A DNA stretch of 48,085 nt from CAYUET01 sp964443875 (lineage in GTDB: Bacteria > Auribacterota > JAFGBW01): contig CAYUET010000019.1 of NCBI GenBank assembly GCA_964443875.1, forward strand, positions 1-48,085, given 5' to 3'. A model generated the notes under the pieces. The model had not been told where the DNA came from and did no database searches. It saw only the letters and a program-made list of their open reading frames with translations. Made by a program: the position numbers and the translations under genes. Below, one piece after another: positions 1-8,623 of this stretch; the first letter of the stretch is position 1; every line of letters begins with the position of its first letter.

Positions 1-438
1 ATCTTCCAGCACTTTTTCCATTTTTCCGGCTTCTCTTTCTTCAAGAGTTTCTCCGACGCAAACGATGGCAATAAGTCCGGATTCCAGGGCTTTTTTAACC
101 TTTTTATTAATCATCTCATTGGTTTCATGGAAAATTGTTCTGCGTTCAGAATGTCCTAAAATCACATATTTGCAGCCCGCGTCCAGGAGCATGGCCGCGC
201 TGTTTTCACCTGTGAACGCTCCACTGGCTTCAAAATACATATTTTGCGCACCCACGAAAACATTGGAACCATTTGCGAGTTTGGCAACACGGTCAACGGC
301 CAGAGCAGAAGGGCAAAGCACCATGTCCACTTCATTATTCGACTTTACCAGAGGTAAAAAAGCAGCAACAAATTTTTCCGCCTCCGAAGGGGTGATGTTC
401 ATTTTCCAGTTAGCAGCGATAATCGGGCGTCTTTTCAT
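1..438 (-). CDS. tpiA: Triosephosphate isomerase, N-terminal part (runs off left edge)
   Basis: Interconverts dihydroxyacetone phosphate and glyceraldehyde 3-phosphate in glycolysis/gluconeogenesis (cytoplasmic TIM barrel). Translating the minus strand from the ATG at 438 gives an open frame of 146 codons to the window edge, starting MKRRPIIAANWKMN, the family's N-terminal signature with the catalytic Asn and Lys. Further on are GHSERR, which carries the electrophilic His, and a CVGE segment. An AAAGGAG ribosome site lies about 6 bases before the ATG. The C-terminal part, with the catalytic Glu and the phosphate loop, is outside the window. The gene diverges from the DUF3127 gene at 767. Identity is certain; only completeness is unknown. 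Confidence 0.97.
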   Translation of the reverse strand, partial: MKRRPIIAANWKMNITPSEAEKFVAAFLPLVKSNNEVDMVLCPSALAVDRVAKLANGSNVFVGAQNMYFEASGAFTGENSAAMLLDAGCKYVILGHSERRTIFHETNEMINKKVKKALESGLIAIVCVGETLEEREAGKMEKVLED

Positions 439-519
439 TATACGATACTCCTTTAAACAAAACAATGATAAATAAACTTCATTTATCTGTAAAAAAACAG
501 ACAATAAAAAAGATGAAAG

Positions 520-548
520 ATATTATATACAACGCAGTAACAGGTCAA
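520..548 (-). promoter_or_regulatory. Candidate sigma70-type promoter of tpiA
   Basis: On the minus strand TTGACC (548-543) is followed after 17 bp by TAATAT (525-520); a perfect TATAAT overlaps it at 527-522 with 15-bp spacing. It would give a leader of about 75 nt. The rest of the 328-bp gap 439-766 is AT-rich, holds no convincing ORF, and must also carry the start signals of the gene at 767. Confidence 0.35.
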
Positions 549-766
549 GAGAAAAGAAACAGAGGAAAATCCATGTGAATAGGCCTTCTTTTTAAGATCT
601 TCCAATCACTTATCGCAGACGATATTACCTCACCGATGCCTTGTTTATAAAAAAATTTAAGATAAAAAAATTGACGTTTTAGTTTGCATAATATTGATTA
701 TAATAATAATGGAAATGGGATTAAATCCCCTTCTCAAATTTAAGGAAAAGAACTAAAGGAGTTTTA

Positions 767-1135
767 ATGGAAATCAGGGCAAAACTTATTGAAATTGGCA
801 ATACTACAAAAGTTTCAGAAAAATTCCAAAAGAGAGAATTTGTAGTCGAATACACTCCCGAAAAATCGCAATACCAGGAGTATCTGAAATTTGAAATTGT
901 CCAGGACAAATGCGAAATGATGAATGCCTTCAAAGTCGGAGAAAATGTAGAGGTACATTTCAACCTTAAAGGCCGGAAATGGACTAATCCGAAGGGTGAA
1001 ACCGTCTACTTCAATTCTCTTCAGGCCTGGAGAGTGATCAGCGTCCGGGAAGAAACCAGTCCGGCGAATTCAGATCCCGCACAAAATGCAGAAAATTTTC
1101 CTGATGATGTGAATAGCGACGACATTCCTTTTTAG
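767..1135 (+). CDS. DUF3127-like OB-fold protein, resembling single-stranded DNA-binding protein
   Basis: A 122-aa protein. Residues 1-95 look like a small beta-barrel, with the stretches KREFVVEY and YLKFEIVQDKCEMM followed by KVGENVEVHFNLKGRKW. The remaining 25 residues are an acidic, disordered tail ending DDIPF. This layout matches DUF3127, a family I know mainly from Bacteroidota, and the acidic DDIPF tip is the SSB C-terminal peptide that docks DNA-repair and replication partners. A clean AAAGGAG lies 6 bases before the ATG. No replication gene is next to it. The inferred role is nucleic-acid binding, either an auxiliary SSB or a phage-type SSB. Family call good; function inferred. Confidence 0.72.
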   Translation: MEIRAKLIEIGNTTKVSEKFQKREFVVEYTPEKSQYQEYLKFEIVQDKCEMMNAFKVGENVEVHFNLKGRKWTNPKGETVYFNSLQAWRVISVREETSPANSDPAQNAENFPDDVNSDDIPF

Positions 1136-1143
1136 TTGAATAC

Positions 1144-1174
1144 AGCCTCTTCATTATTTGAGGAGGCTCCTTTT
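1144..1174 (+). terminator. Candidate weak terminator after the DUF3127 gene
   Basis: AGCCTC (1144-1149) pairs with GAGGCT (1163-1168) around a 13-nt loop, followed by CCTTTT. It lies 9 bases after the stop codon. The stem is short and the T run is only four, so efficiency is doubtful. Confidence 0.35.
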
Positions 1175-1199
1175 ATACCGGATAATAATTAAGGCGGAG

Positions 1200-1643
1200 A
1201 TGTATAAAAAATCAATTCACCTCTTTCTGCTGCTGATTCTTCTGATACCTCTCAATCCTTCATCTGCGGATACTTCAGCCTGTGAATACGAGTCCCGGCT
1301 TCTGAAAATAATCAACAATTACCGGATAAGCGAATCTCTTGCGCCCCTGAAATTCGATAAGTCTTTATGCGCTCTTGCACTGGATCATTGTCGTTACATG
1401 AAAAAAAAATCAAAACTCAGCCATAAACACTTCAAAAAAAGATTTAAAAAATCCGGGTATAACCTGTGCGTTGAAAATGTCGGTTATTTTTCGAACCAGA
1501 CACCCTTTAGCCAGCTCCAGGGGTGGAAAGACTCTGAGGGCCATAATAAAAACCTCCTTAATCCCGATATCCGCTTTGCCGGCATAGGAAAATCCGGCGG
1601 TTATGCCTGTTTTATTGGCGGCGGGAACAGAAAAAAAGAATAA
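1200..1643 (+). CDS. Secreted CAP/SCP-domain protein
   Basis: 147 aa counted from the ATG at 1200. A TTG-initiated extension to 1158 would put 14 charged residues before the signal peptide, so I reject it. Residues 1-24 form a signal peptide (MYKKSIHLFLLLILLIPLN, then SSA). The rest is a short CAP domain: L..INNYR near the start, HCRYMKKKSKLSH, the ENVGY segment, then GWKDSEGHNKNLLNPD and AGIGK. The two His and the Glu of the usual CAP metal site are all visible. Bacterial CAP proteins (YkwD/SCP group) are extracytoplasmic and mostly of unknown activity. The gene may be read with the DUF3127 gene 64 bases upstream, although a weak hairpin intervenes. Family call firm; role open. Confidence 0.85.
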   Translation: MYKKSIHLFLLLILLIPLNPSSADTSACEYESRLLKIINNYRISESLAPLKFDKSLCALALDHCRYMKKKSKLSHKHFKKRFKKSGYNLCVENVGYFSNQTPFSQLQGWKDSEGHNKNLLNPDIRFAGIGKSGGYACFIGGGNRKKE

Positions 1644-1677
1644 ATATTGATCTCAAAAGCCTTTTCTGCAGGATCAG

Positions 1678-3558
1678 TTATTGAATCTCACCAAGGATTT
1701 CCTGTTTAAGCGCCTGATATTTTTTGGAAAAAAAGACGGGGAGCTGGCTTTCACGGTAATCATAGCCAAAACAGCTCTTGCTTAAAATGATGACAGGTGG
1801 AGACTGTATCCTTTTAAACACCGCCCTCTGTATGGAAACAAAAACCCATTCCAGATCCTCGATAAACACTTTGGGATTATTCAGCCCATACCGTTCCAAC
1901 AATCGGGGATCAAAATTCAGTTTTTCAGGAAGTTTCCCCTCCCTGTAGGCTTCGAGTAAAACTTCAGGAGTCAGGCGTCTGTAACTCATGATTTCATGGA
2001 CCAGGGCATCATGATACCCCCATTTCATGGGATCGATCTGGTTGTTTTTCAGCTCAGCCGTGGGCGGAACCTTAAAATTAAAAAGCTCATCCGGGATCAG
2101 ACTTTCAGGAATCATTTCCTCTTTATAAACAGTTTTATTAATAAAACGGCACATCTGAAAAATTTCTGTTTTCAATAAATCCCCCAGGGGGGCAATCGCA
2201 CCGTTGACATCCCCATAAAGGGTCGCATATCCCAAAGCAATTTCAATCTTATTGCCGTTGCAGGTCATAACCCCGTTTGAGATGCCCGCGATATTGGAAA
2301 GAATACTGGTTCCGCGGATTTTTGCCTGAATATTTTCACAGTTAAGCAGAGAAGGATTGAACTCCTTCAGAACAAGCTCATTCAATTCCACCATTTTTTC
2401 TATGGGAAGGGTATAATAACGGATCCCCAATTTTTGGGCGAGGCAGGCGGCAATGGATTTTGTGGCATTGCTGTTGTATTTTGTGGGGAGATTGCAGGCG
2501 ATGACCCGTTCAGGACCAACCGCAAGGGTCAGGAGCACAGCCACCAAAGCGCTGTCAACACCGCCGCTCAGCCCCAGGACATAAGGGAAATTACTCCTGC
2601 CCATAAGCTCATCCACTCCGTGTATCCCCTGCAGAACAGCCCTGTATTTTGCCTCGATTCTTTCAGGAGGTGTTTTGATAAAGCATTCTGTATCTGCCCC
2701 GGATTCATGGATAAGGAGTTCCTCTTCATAAGGTTCTCTTGCCGTCTCCGCCACTTCCCCTTTTTCATTATAGACCGTGCTGTCGCCGTCAAAAACCACC
2801 ATATTCTTACCATTGTTCTGGGTTCCGACACAGTTGACATAATAAAAAGGAACAAAGGAGGACGAGTCTTTCTGAAGGTCCTTAATCCGGTTGTCTCTTG
2901 CCTTGTCCTTTCCATAGGTCCAGGGACTGGAAGAAATATTGATGAGGACTTCCGCCTTTTTTTCGATCAGATAGCGGGAAACATTCAAAGGCATTCCCTT
3001 ATAGCGGTAATCATTAAACCAGAGGTCTTCACAGATCTCCACGCCAATCATCCGGATTTTTCCCTCTATAGACACTTCAAAAGGCATGATCAGCTCTTCA
3101 AGCGGAATGCCGGAGGATAAAGCATATTCCTTGAGGGAAAAGAAATAACGTTCATCATCGAAAATCCGGTAATTCGGTAAAAGGGTTTTAACCGTGATTC
3201 CCAAAGGCAGGTGCGCGGACGCCTTGAGGGGCTTCTGTTTATAAAAGGCATAGGCGGCATTAAACTTCTGACTTCTGCCGTCTTTATTTTTAGACTGTTC
3301 ATCGGCATAAACATTGCCATAGATTAAAACAATATTTTCCGAATAAGCTTTTAAAGCCTCATTATAAGACATAAGTTCCCTGCACCAGGAATCCTCAGTC
3401 CAGCGGTCTCCCAAAAGATATCCTCCCACGCACATTTCAGGAAAAGCGATCACCTGACAGCCCTTGAGGACGGCTTTTTCGATAAACCCTTTCATGGTGC
3501 GAATGTTCACTTCCGGGTTTCCCGGAACAACTTTCATCTGCGCCAAAGCAATTTTCAT
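1678..3558 (-). CDS. nadE: Glutamine-dependent NAD+ synthase
   Basis: Makes NAD+ from nicotinate adenine dinucleotide with ATP, taking ammonia from glutamine. 626 aa, the normal length of the two-domain form. The N-terminal nitrilase-type glutaminase domain (about 1-280) shows the triad: Glu in PEMCVGG, Lys before LLPNY, and Cys in EICEDLW. The C-terminal synthetase domain (about 290-626) has the PP-loop SGGVDSALVA and the later GDVNGAIAPLGDLLKTE. It lies 21 bases downstream of nadM on the same strand, so the two form an operon for consecutive steps. The ATG at 3558 gives MKIALAQMKVVPGNP, the standard nitrilase-domain start; a GGAG lies somewhat far upstream. The neighbouring CAP gene ends convergently 34 bases away. 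Confidence 0.96.
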   Translation of the reverse strand: MKIALAQMKVVPGNPEVNIRTMKGFIEKAVLKGCQVIAFPEMCVGGYLLGDRWTEDSWCRELMSYNEALKAYSENIVLIYGNVYADEQSKNKDGRSQKFNAAYAFYKQKPLKASAHLPLGITVKTLLPNYRIFDDERYFFSLKEYALSSGIPLEELIMPFEVSIEGKIRMIGVEICEDLWFNDYRYKGMPLNVSRYLIEKKAEVLINISSSPWTYGKDKARDNRIKDLQKDSSSFVPFYYVNCVGTQNNGKNMVVFDGDSTVYNEKGEVAETAREPYEEELLIHESGADTECFIKTPPERIEAKYRAVLQGIHGVDELMGRSNFPYVLGLSGGVDSALVAVLLTLAVGPERVIACNLPTKYNSNATKSIAACLAQKLGIRYYTLPIEKMVELNELVLKEFNPSLLNCENIQAKIRGTSILSNIAGISNGVMTCNGNKIEIALGYATLYGDVNGAIAPLGDLLKTEIFQMCRFINKTVYKEEMIPESLIPDELFNFKVPPTAELKNNQIDPMKWGYHDALVHEIMSYRRLTPEVLLEAYREGKLPEKLNFDPRLLERYGLNNPKVFIEDLEWVFVSIQRAVFKRIQSPPVIILSKSCFGYDYRESQLPVFFSKKYQALKQEILGEIQ

Positions 3559-3579
3559 ATGGAATTCTGACTTCTCCGG

Positions 3580-4599
3580 TTAATGCATCCGGTTGATAAA
3601 ATATTTTATAATCTGGGCATGATCATTAAAAAACTGGTTTTCGTGCTGTTCCAGCTTATATAAAGGATACCAGAAAGCTTCTGAAGCATCATCCCCGCCC
3701 TTGATCCCGGGAAGTTCTTTCACATTAAGCTCAAACATGTAGGCATGGGTGATTACCCGTCCCCGCGGATCACGCAGAGGATGATCAAACACCTGGCTCA
3801 TTTTGATGGAACCCCGGAGTTCCTTATAGCCGATCTCCAGGCTGGTTTCCTCTCTTAATTCCCGAAGGCATGTTTTCTCAATGGATTCGTCGGCATTGAC
3901 AAATCCGCCGGGCAAAGCCAGTTTTCCCTTTCCAGGATTGAGCTTGCGCCGGATTAAAAGGATATGCCCCAGGGCCATGACAATCGCATCCGCGGTAACA
4001 AAAGTCGGGGGATAAGGCGCCCCCTCCCATTTTTTACGATATTGCCGGATGAACTGATATTCCTCAAGCAATGACTTAAAAGTTTCAGTTTTCATCCATT
4101 CCTTCAAAACCTCAAAAACCTCCGGGGAAACCTGTTTTTTCATTTCCTCCAGATGACCTTCAAAACAGGAATTGCGCACAGCCGTAGAACTGAGCCCGTC
4201 CGCCTGCGTAGGAAGAGCCTCAAGACTCCACTGGGGAAAATAATTAAGATAATAGGAAGTATCATCCTTATAATGCCCTACCAGAACGATTTTTGAATTT
4301 CCGGCAATGGCTTCAACCTGCCTCTGTACACGGATCAGCCAGTCATTGAAATTATAAGCGGAATCGGAAACCGCCGTAATGTGGATCCGTCCGGAATCAT
4401 GTTTCGAAAGAGCCAGGCGGATGAAACACTCGCGTTCTTCTGTTGTCCAGGGATTCCGGATACTTTGAGGGCTGTTATGAGAGCCGATGATAAAAATAAT
4501 ATTTCTGGCGATTTTTTCCGCCTGAAGAAACAACTGTTCATGCCCGATATGAAAAGGCTGAAATCTGCCGATCAGGACAGCATAATCATATGTTTTCAT
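3580..4599 (-). CDS. nadM: Bifunctional NMN adenylyltransferase / Nudix hydrolase
   Basis: 339 aa with two enzymes fused. Residues 1-180 are an archaeal-type nucleotidyltransferase with GRFQPFHIGH (the HxGH ATP site) near the N-terminus and the STAVRN motif near 145. It adenylates nicotinamide or nicotinate mononucleotide. Residues about 195-339 are a Nudix domain with GGFVNADE followed by RELREET; the glycine expected right after the box is Ser. The Nudix half of such fusions commonly hydrolyses ADP-ribose or related dinucleotides. A good AAGGAG lies before the ATG. It heads the nadM-nadE operon. The architecture matches known NadM-Nudix proteins (Francisella, Synechocystis); the Nudix substrate is inferred. 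Confidence 0.93.
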   Translation of the reverse strand: MKTYDYAVLIGRFQPFHIGHEQLFLQAEKIARNIIFIIGSHNSPQSIRNPWTTEERECFIRLALSKHDSGRIHITAVSDSAYNFNDWLIRVQRQVEAIAGNSKIVLVGHYKDDTSYYLNYFPQWSLEALPTQADGLSSTAVRNSCFEGHLEEMKKQVSPEVFEVLKEWMKTETFKSLLEEYQFIRQYRKKWEGAPYPPTFVTADAIVMALGHILLIRRKLNPGKGKLALPGGFVNADESIEKTCLRELREETSLEIGYKELRGSIKMSQVFDHPLRDPRGRVITHAYMFELNVKELPGIKGGDDASEAFWYPLYKLEQHENQFFNDHAQIIKYFINRMH

Positions 4600-4746
4600 T
4601 TATACTCCTTCGCCTGTCTCTCTGACAGACTAATAACGATAATTTATTATAATTCAGAATAAAAATGAAGTATTAAAAAATATTTTCCCTTTTCTATTGT
4701 TCCCCTCTTACGGTCAATTCTGCTTGAGGAACCTCACTAAAAATGT

Positions 4747-4760
4747 TTGTCTATAGACAA
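4747..4760. promoter_or_regulatory. Perfect 14-bp palindrome before lemA, possible operator
   Basis: TTGTCTATAGACAA is its own reverse complement and sits 28 bases before the lemA ATG, in the 189-bp divergent region between nadM and lemA. Length and symmetry suit a dimeric repressor. No textbook -35/-10 pair overlaps it clearly. Confidence 0.45.
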
Positions 4761-4788
4761 TATTTCAAAAATCAAAAGGAGTCATTCC

Positions 4789-5400
4789 ATGAATAAAGGG
4801 TGTCTGATCGTTACAATACTCGTGGTTATTCTGCTTGCTGTTGCAGGCATAGCGGCTTTAATCATCGGAGGCAGTTACAACAGCATGGTGAAGCTTGAAG
4901 AAAATGTGAACTCCGCCTGGAGCCAGGTGGAAAATGTCTACCAGCGCAGAATGGATCTGATCCCCAACCTGGTTTCAACTGTCAAAGGTTATGCCGCCCA
5001 TGAAAAATCCGTATTTACGGAAGTGACGGAAGCCCGTTCCAAAGTCGGGAGTATGCAGATAACCAAAGACATGCTCAGTGACCCCCAGAAATTCGAATCC
5101 TTTCAGAAAGCCCAGGGGGATTTAGGCGGAGCGTTAAGCCGTCTGATGGTCGTCATGGAAAACTACCCCCAGCTTAAAGCCGACCAGAATTTCATGGCCC
5201 TCCAATCCCAGCTTGAAGGAACAGAAAACCGGATTACCGTAGAACGGATGAACTTCAACAATGCGGCCCAGGCTTACAACACGGCCATCCGTCAATTTCC
5301 TCAGGCCATGATTGCGGGAATATTCGGTTTCAAAGCCAAAGCTTACTTCAAAATGAAGGAAGGGGCTGAAAATGCACCCAAAGTGGATTTTGGAGCATAA
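4789..5400 (+). CDS. lemA: LemA family membrane protein
   Basis: 203 aa from the ATG at 4789, which has AAAAGGAG 7 bases upstream; a TTG start at 4747 would overlap the palindrome and lacks a ribosome site. One hydrophobic helix (residues about 5-28, GCLIVTILVVILLAVAG) anchors it, followed by YNSMVKLEENVNSAWSQVENVYQRRMDLIPNLV, which is the LemA hallmark region, and a long alpha-helical domain. LemA proteins are inner-membrane proteins of poorly known function, often next to TPM-domain proteins. Here two TPM genes follow, the first only 6 bases downstream, which fits the usual association in envelope maintenance. Confidence 0.95.
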   Translation: MNKGCLIVTILVVILLAVAGIAALIIGGSYNSMVKLEENVNSAWSQVENVYQRRMDLIPNLVSTVKGYAAHEKSVFTEVTEARSKVGSMQITKDMLSDPQKFESFQKAQGDLGGALSRLMVVMENYPQLKADQNFMALQSQLEGTENRITVERMNFNNAAQAYNTAIRQFPQAMIAGIFGFKAKAYFKMKEGAENAPKVDFGA

Positions 5401-5406
5401 CCTCGC

Positions 5407-6150
5407 ATGAATAAATTTTTTCAACTTCTTATTCTGGCCTGCCTGGCCGTTCCCCTTTATGCGCTTGACCTCCCGAAAGCCCCACAGGGCCGGGTCAATG
5501 ACCATGCGGGAATGATCACCTCGTCCATGGAAGAGGTGCTGGAAAACCTTCTGGAAGACCATGAACAGGACACCAGCAACCAGATCGTTGTTGCCACGTT
5601 TCCCTCTCTTGAGGGGAATTCCATTGAGGATGTGTCCTACCGGCTCGCCACCCAGTGGAAACTTGGACAAAAGGATAAAAACAACGGAGTTCTTCTGATT
5701 GTCTTCAGGAACGAGAGAAAACTCCGGATCGAAGTGGGGTATGGGCTTGAAGCCTCCCTGACAGATGCCAAATGCAGAATGATTATTGAAAATGAAATCA
5801 AACCCTTTTTCAAATCCGGCAATTATGATGAAGGCATTAATTCAGGAGTGCATGCCATTATAGCGGTTATCCGGAATGAATATCAGCCTTCTTCCGCGGC
5901 CTCCCCAAATTCTTCTATGTTTCCTGTGATTATCTTTATCCTTTTCTTCATTCTTCTTGCTTTATTCGGATCACAAAAACAGACCTGCTATGAAAGTAGC
6001 GGGTGGAGCAATTCCTCAAGATCTTCGGGGTGGGGGAGTTCTTCTTCAGGGTGGGGGAGTTCTTCTTCAGGCTGGAGCAGCCGCTCCGGAAGCTCATTTT
6101 CAGGCGGAGGCGGACGATTCGGAGGAGGAGGGGCTTCAGGCAGCTGGTAA
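5407..6150 (+). CDS. TPM-domain membrane protein, YgcG type, Gly/Ser-rich tail
   Basis: 247 aa. Residues 1-19 are a signal peptide (MNKFFQLLILACLAVPLYA). A TPM domain (about 25-155) follows, with GRVNDHAGMI, the NQIVVATFPSLEGNSIED segment, WKLGQKDKNNGVLL and RIEVGYGLE. A transmembrane helix lies near 173-190. The cytoplasmic tail is almost only Gly, Ser and Trp, with two perfect GWGSSSS units encoded by a 21-nt tandem repeat and an end in FGGGGASGSW. This is the standard bacterial YgcG/TPM layout. It follows lemA by 6 bases and is surely co-transcribed. The molecular activity of the family is not settled (plant TLP18.3 is implicated in photosystem II repair). Confidence 0.93.
   Translation: MNKFFQLLILACLAVPLYALDLPKAPQGRVNDHAGMITSSMEEVLENLLEDHEQDTSNQIVVATFPSLEGNSIEDVSYRLATQWKLGQKDKNNGVLLIVFRNERKLRIEVGYGLEASLTDAKCRMIIENEIKPFFKSGNYDEGINSGVHAIIAVIRNEYQPSSAASPNSSMFPVIIFILFFILLALFGSQKQTCYESSGWSNSSRSSGWGSSSSGWGSSSSGWSSRSGSSFSGGGGRFGGGGASGSW
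6029..6071 (+). repeat. 21-nt tandem repeat, two copies, inside the TPM gene
   Basis: The unit beginning at 6031 (TGGGGGAGTTCTTCTTCAGG) recurs at 6052 with a period of 21 nt. It encodes the heptad GWGSSSS twice in the low-complexity tail. Copy number could vary between strains by slippage without breaking the frame. Confidence 0.85.
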
Positions 6151-6194
6151 TAAAAACCTTCAAACAAAACCCCCTTAATCACCTGGAGTTGATT

Positions 6195-6632
6195 ATGAAA
6201 CGAAATAAAAATTTTTTTACAGATGAAGAGAATAAACAAATCGTTGACTGTATTCGAAAGGCTGAACAAGAGACCTCGGGAGAGATCCGGGTTCATGTGG
6301 AAAACCGCTGTTTTGGCGACCCAGTAAAAAAAGCCGTAAAAATATTTGAAAAAACAGGAATGCAGAGGACAGAAGCCCGAAACGGAGTTCTGATTTACCT
6401 TGCCTCTGCCAGTAAAAAATTCGCCATTATCGGCGATAAAGGAATTAACGAAAAAGTTCCTTCCGATTTCTGGAATGAAACCGCAAAAAAAATGCAGGAT
6501 TGTTTTGCACAAGGAAACTTTGCAGAAGGTTTAAAACAAGGCATCAAAAACGCGGGAGACAAACTCAGCGAATTTTTTCCTCATCAGGGGGAAAAAGATA
6601 AAAATGAACTTTCGGATGAAATTTCCGGCTAA
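6195..6632 (+). CDS. TPM-domain protein, short soluble form
   Basis: 145 aa from the ATG at 6195; GGAGTT lies 6 bases upstream. Longer readings of this frame run into the Gly/Ser tail of the previous gene and are not credible. The sequence NFFTDEENKQIVDCIRKAE, then TSGEIRVHVENRC, ARNGVLIYLASASKKFAIIGDKGI and GNFAEGLKQGI, is the TPM domain of the short group that lacks a signal peptide or anchor. Such a gene regularly follows lemA and the long TPM gene, as here (44-base gap). Presumably cytoplasmic or membrane-peripheral; function unknown beyond the association. Confidence 0.9.
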   Translation: MKRNKNFFTDEENKQIVDCIRKAEQETSGEIRVHVENRCFGDPVKKAVKIFEKTGMQRTEARNGVLIYLASASKKFAIIGDKGINEKVPSDFWNETAKKMQDCFAQGNFAEGLKQGIKNAGDKLSEFFPHQGEKDKNELSDEISG

Positions 6633-6652
6633 CCCATGAAAAGGAAAATTCT

Positions 6653-8488
6653 TTGAACGCTTCTTCTGCCTCTTTCCAGAAAGGGAATCTGGTTATTTAC
6701 CATAATGCTCCGGCTCTTGTTTCAAGACTTGCCGATTCCAAAGTAGAGATTGAATTAATAGACGGTAAAACAGTAAAAGTCCGAAACAATGATATTCTTT
6801 TTCTGCACCCCGGCCCTTTAACCTCCTTCTCTCAGCTCAAGCTTCTATCTGCTGAAATCCGGGAGGCAAGAGATCTTTTTGGTGAAGAGCCGGCAACGGT
6901 TTCAGATCTAGCCGAACTTCTTTATGGTGAATTCTCCCCGCAAAGCGCATGGACGGTCTATACTCTTCTTTCAGAAGGCCTTTATTTCGAGGGAACACTG
7001 GACCGCATCCGGGTACGTTCGCAGGAAGAAGTCGAAAAAGATCTGGCTCTCCGCAAAGCAAAAACCGATGAAAAAAAAGCCTGGGCCGGGTTTATTGAAG
7101 ATTTACGATCGGGGCGTGTTGCCGAAGAAAACAAGAAACGCCTTTCAGATCTTGAGCATTTTGCCCTGGGGAAAACTCCGAGCAGCACCATTCTCAGGGC
7201 CCTGAATATGACAGCCACCCCTGAAAACGCCCACAGATTTTTACTAAAACTCAAGGTCTGGAATCCTCTTGTAAATCCGTATCCTTCCCGTTCAGGCTTT
7301 GAGACCTGCATTCAATATCCTGAACTGCCGGTCATTGAAAGCGGTTTGGAAGAAAGCCTTGATCTGACGCATTTACCCGCCTATGCCATTGATGATGAAG
7401 GCAACAAAGACCCTGATGACGCCTTAAGTATTGAAGGAGATAAACTATGGATTCACATAGCGGATGTGGCTTCCCTTATCGAACCGGATTCACCTGCTGA
7501 TCATCACGCCCGCTCTGTCGGGACAACACTTTACCTTCCTGAAATCACCACCACAATGCTCTCTCCTCAGGTAACCGGACTGTTAGGGCTTGGCCTCCAT
7601 GAGACATCCCCGGCTCTTTCCTTCTGCATCCGTTTAAACAGTGAAGGGGGGCTTGAAAAAACAAGCCTTCACCTCACAAAAATAAAAGTCACAAGAATGA
7701 CCTATGCAGAGGCTGAAGAAAAGCTCAAAGAGACCCCTTTTCAGGAAATATTTTCAATGACGCAACGCTACAGGGAAAACCGGAAAAGAAAAAATGCAAG
7801 TTTTCTGTCTTTTCCTGAAGTCAGAATCCGGGTTACAGACAACAAGGTATCCATCACCCCCCTTGTCCGCTTCCAAAGCCGGGACATGGTCGCCGAAGCC
7901 ATGATGATGGCATCTGAAGCCGCTGCCCAGTTTGCTGTTCAGAATTCCCTGCCTTTCCCCTTCACCACCCAGCCCCCACCTGAGACAAGCGGAAATCCAC
8001 AGACCCTGGCCGAAATGTTTGCCTTCCGGAGGCTTCTGAAACCCGGCGTCATCAAATGCAGCCCGGATATCCACGCAGGCCTTGGTGTTGAAGCCTACAG
8101 CCGGGTCACCAGCCCCTTAAGACGCTACATTGATCTTCTGGCCCATCAGCAGCTCCGTCGTTTTCTGCTCAAAAAAGAAATCCTGCAGGAACAGGACATT
8201 CTGCGCAAAATCGGAGAATACAATGCGGTGATCAGCACTGCCCAAAAACTTGAGCGCTTCTGCAATCTCCACTGGACCCTGGTTTATTTACTGCAAAACC
8301 CGGATTGGACAGGGGAAGGCATCATCGTTGAACATAAAGAACGCTTTTCAATTATTCTGATTCCCGAATTAGGCATGGAAACCCGAATCACTCTGCCTGA
8401 GGATTTGCCTTTAAACAATCCTGTCCGCTTATCCGTGACCTCTGTCGATCTTCCGGATTTATCCGCCCATTTTCAAATTTCTTTATAA
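6653..8488 (+). CDS. Exoribonuclease, RNase II/R family (RNB domain)
   Basis: 611 aa. Hydrolyses RNA from the 3' end. The RNB catalytic domain (about 230-530) starts with AIDDEGNKDPDDALSI, the Asp cluster that binds the metal ions, continues with LWIHIADVASLI, and ends with the YSRVTSPLRRYIDLL motif. The N-terminal 230 residues are not the typical cold-shock domains and resemble the shorter cyanobacterial/organellar type; the C-terminal 80 residues could be an S1-like barrel but lack clear motifs. Translation appears to start at TTG 6653: AAAAGGA lies 9 bases upstream, no in-frame ATG exists before the catalytic core, and the sequence aligns sensibly from there. It is 20 bases behind the TPM gene, likely in one operon. 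RNase II versus R cannot be settled. Confidence 0.9.
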   Translation: MNASSASFQKGNLVIYHNAPALVSRLADSKVEIELIDGKTVKVRNNDILFLHPGPLTSFSQLKLLSAEIREARDLFGEEPATVSDLAELLYGEFSPQSAWTVYTLLSEGLYFEGTLDRIRVRSQEEVEKDLALRKAKTDEKKAWAGFIEDLRSGRVAEENKKRLSDLEHFALGKTPSSTILRALNMTATPENAHRFLLKLKVWNPLVNPYPSRSGFETCIQYPELPVIESGLEESLDLTHLPAYAIDDEGNKDPDDALSIEGDKLWIHIADVASLIEPDSPADHHARSVGTTLYLPEITTTMLSPQVTGLLGLGLHETSPALSFCIRLNSEGGLEKTSLHLTKIKVTRMTYAEAEEKLKETPFQEIFSMTQRYRENRKRKNASFLSFPEVRIRVTDNKVSITPLVRFQSRDMVAEAMMMASEAAAQFAVQNSLPFPFTTQPPPETSGNPQTLAEMFAFRRLLKPGVIKCSPDIHAGLGVEAYSRVTSPLRRYIDLLAHQQLRRFLLKKEILQEQDILRKIGEYNAVISTAQKLERFCNLHWTLVYLLQNPDWTGEGIIVEHKERFSIILIPELGMETRITLPEDLPLNNPVRLSVTSVDLPDLSAHFQISL

Positions 8489-8623
8489 AAAATGCAAAAA
8501 TACATAAAACTATTTTCAAACGTTTCATGGTATTATTTTTATAAAAACACAACCATATTCATTGCAAATAAATATAGAAAATAATAATCAAAAATAATAA
8601 TACAAAAATTTCACCCCGCTCCC

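Noticed and set aside
671..704. TTGACG (671) and a perfect TATAAT (699-704) before the DUF3127 gene
   Set aside because: The spacing is 22 bp, too long for a normal sigma70 promoter; one of the elements is probably fortuitous.
2434..3120. 228-aa plus-strand frame opposite nadE
   Set aside because: Antisense shadow of the well supported NAD synthase gene; composition typical of a mirrored frame.
5134..5670. Long minus-strand frame across lemA and TPM genes
   Set aside because: Shadow of real genes with clear homology on the plus strand; no ribosome site.
6636..6656. Six-codon ORF (MKRKIL) whose TGA overlaps the TTG start of the RNase gene
   Set aside because: No ribosome site before its ATG; the AAAAGGA inside it is better explained as the ribosome site of the RNase gene.
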